33,017 nt of DNA from an uncultured Lachnospiraceae bacterium (GTDB taxonomy: Bacteria > Bacillota > Clostridia > Lachnospirales > Lachnospiraceae). The notes under the pieces were generated by a model. It was given only the letters and a program-made list of their open reading frames with translations. It had not been told where the DNA came from and did no database searches. Shown piece after piece: positions 32,326 to 33,017 of this stretch; within the stretch, counting starts at the first letter, position 1; each line of letters opens with the position of its first letter. The DNA lies in contig CADBFE010000011.1 of assembly GCA_902793845.1 (NCBI GenBank), positions 1 to 33,017 on the forward strand, given 5' to 3'. Made by a program: the position numbers and the translations under genes.

Positions 32326-33017
32326 ATGCCATTACCGGAGATCAACAGTATTACACAGAAGCAGTTATCAGATTTTGCATCCAGATTTTTTAATCAGACG
32401 ATAAAGGTTCCGCAGAATCTGTCAGAGAGATATGCAAAGGTCAGCACAGCGCTGGTCTGGCTCAGTAAGAAAGAACTGCCTGAGGAAATCCGTGAGCCGT
32501 ACTATAAAGATCTGGAAGATCTCCCCGCATTGCTGGCGGAGAAAAATGAGGAAGGCAAGACTGTCGGAGAGCTCCTTACGGCAGATATGGATGACAAACA
32601 GAAAGCCTCGTTTGTAATTAAGATCACAAACGTATTTAATAAACTGGAAATAAAAGGCAACGCCATTGATCTGATGTACCCCGGATCAACCCTTACTGTT
32701 GGCAATGAATCCTACGACAGAGAAGCATTCAGACAGAAAATGTATGCAAATAACTGGGAAAAAGGTGCCGACGATAAGATCATCGATAAGATGTATGATG
32801 CTTACGTCATGACATCGATAAATATGAAGGCAAAAAGGTCTGAGCATATCGATAACATGAGAAAAGCCAGGGAAGCCATGGCATCTATCCTTAAGACTCC
32901 TATTGTTAAAGGTCTTGAAAAGTCGGGAAAGAAGGCACTGGTTGACAAGCTCGTGAACAATCATGTGGTCAACTCACCTTTTAATAACGCAGACTATTCT
33001 TATCTGACAGAGTATTC
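32326..33017 (+). CDS. Unknown cytoplasmic protein, N-terminal 230 residues
   Basis: The frame is open from ATG 32326 to the end of the window. A strong AAGGAG (about 32313-32318) lies before the start, and an operator-type promoter is upstream. The protein begins MPLPEINSITQKQLSDFASR, lacks a signal peptide and any membrane helix, is rich in Lys, Asp, Glu and Asn, and looks mainly helical; there is no cysteine in the visible part. I recognise no domain. The shared 19-bp operator, Met-Pro start, and charged helical character link it to the giant protein at 2626-8166, but I could not align the two. It may also be very long, but its 3' end is not in the window. Confidence 0.85.
   Translation, partial: MPLPEINSITQKQLSDFASRFFNQTIKVPQNLSERYAKVSTALVWLSKKELPEEIREPYYKDLEDLPALLAEKNEEGKTVGELLTADMDDKQKASFVIKITNVFNKLEIKGNAIDLMYPGSTLTVGNESYDREAFRQKMYANNWEKGADDKIIDKMYDAYVMTSINMKAKRSEHIDNMRKAREAMASILKTPIVKGLEKSGKKALVDKLVNNHVVNSPFNNADYSYLTEY

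Overview
The window looks like the chromosome of an anaerobic gut or rumen Firmicute, most likely a Lachnospiraceae member (Butyrivibrio/Roseburia-like). The signs are a moderately AT-rich composition, AGGAGG-type ribosome binding sites, extended TGnTAAAAT -10 elements, a CD1871A-type CXXC mini-protein next to a NapH-like ferredoxin protein, a YwlG/TIGR01440 protein, and many secreted and membrane proteins with GGDEF or EAL domains. No rRNA, tRNA, CRISPR array, phage or IS element was seen. All genes but one (a glutathione-peroxidase-family gene) are on the + strand.

Layout. (1) 1-1710: the 3' end of an HD-GYP c-di-GMP phosphodiesterase gene, then a tightly packed redox cassette: TlpA-like lipoprotein, 45-aa CXXC protein, polytopic 4Fe-4S protein. 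It converges on and overlaps a thioredoxin-peroxidase-like Gpx on the - strand. (2) 2242-8166: a regulated promoter with an 11-bp direct repeat drives a giant 1,846-aa cytoplasmic protein of unknown function. The same 19-bp operator recurs at 32229 before another unknown gene, which runs off the window. (3) 8167-8598: two terminators, a promoter and a roughly 200-nt structured leader. (4) 8599-19021: a five-gene operon of anchored FecR-domain protein, two large paralogous secreted repeat proteins, a CHASE2 adenylate cyclase and a metallo-beta-lactamase/GAF/GGDEF fusion, closed by a terminator. (5) 19160-22366: a GGDEF*-EAL phosphodiesterase with three small or membrane proteins. (6) 22458-23891: TIGR01440 protein and a 7-TM protein. 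(7) 24014-32217: a beta-propeller sensor diguanylate cyclase, a broken GAF-GGDEF-EAL gene, and a sugar-binding-type lipoprotein coupled to a membrane-anchored GGDEF protein.

The theme is nucleotide second-messenger signalling from the cell envelope. Six c-di-GMP-related genes and one cAMP-synthesising enzyme lie in 33 kb. The most interesting unit is the FecR/secreted protein/CHASE2-cyclase/MBL-GAF-GGDEF operon. It reads as a pathway from surface proteins to cAMP and then, through a protein that might hydrolyse or bind cAMP, to c-di-GMP. That functional reading is inference; domain identities rest on motifs visible in the translated sequence.
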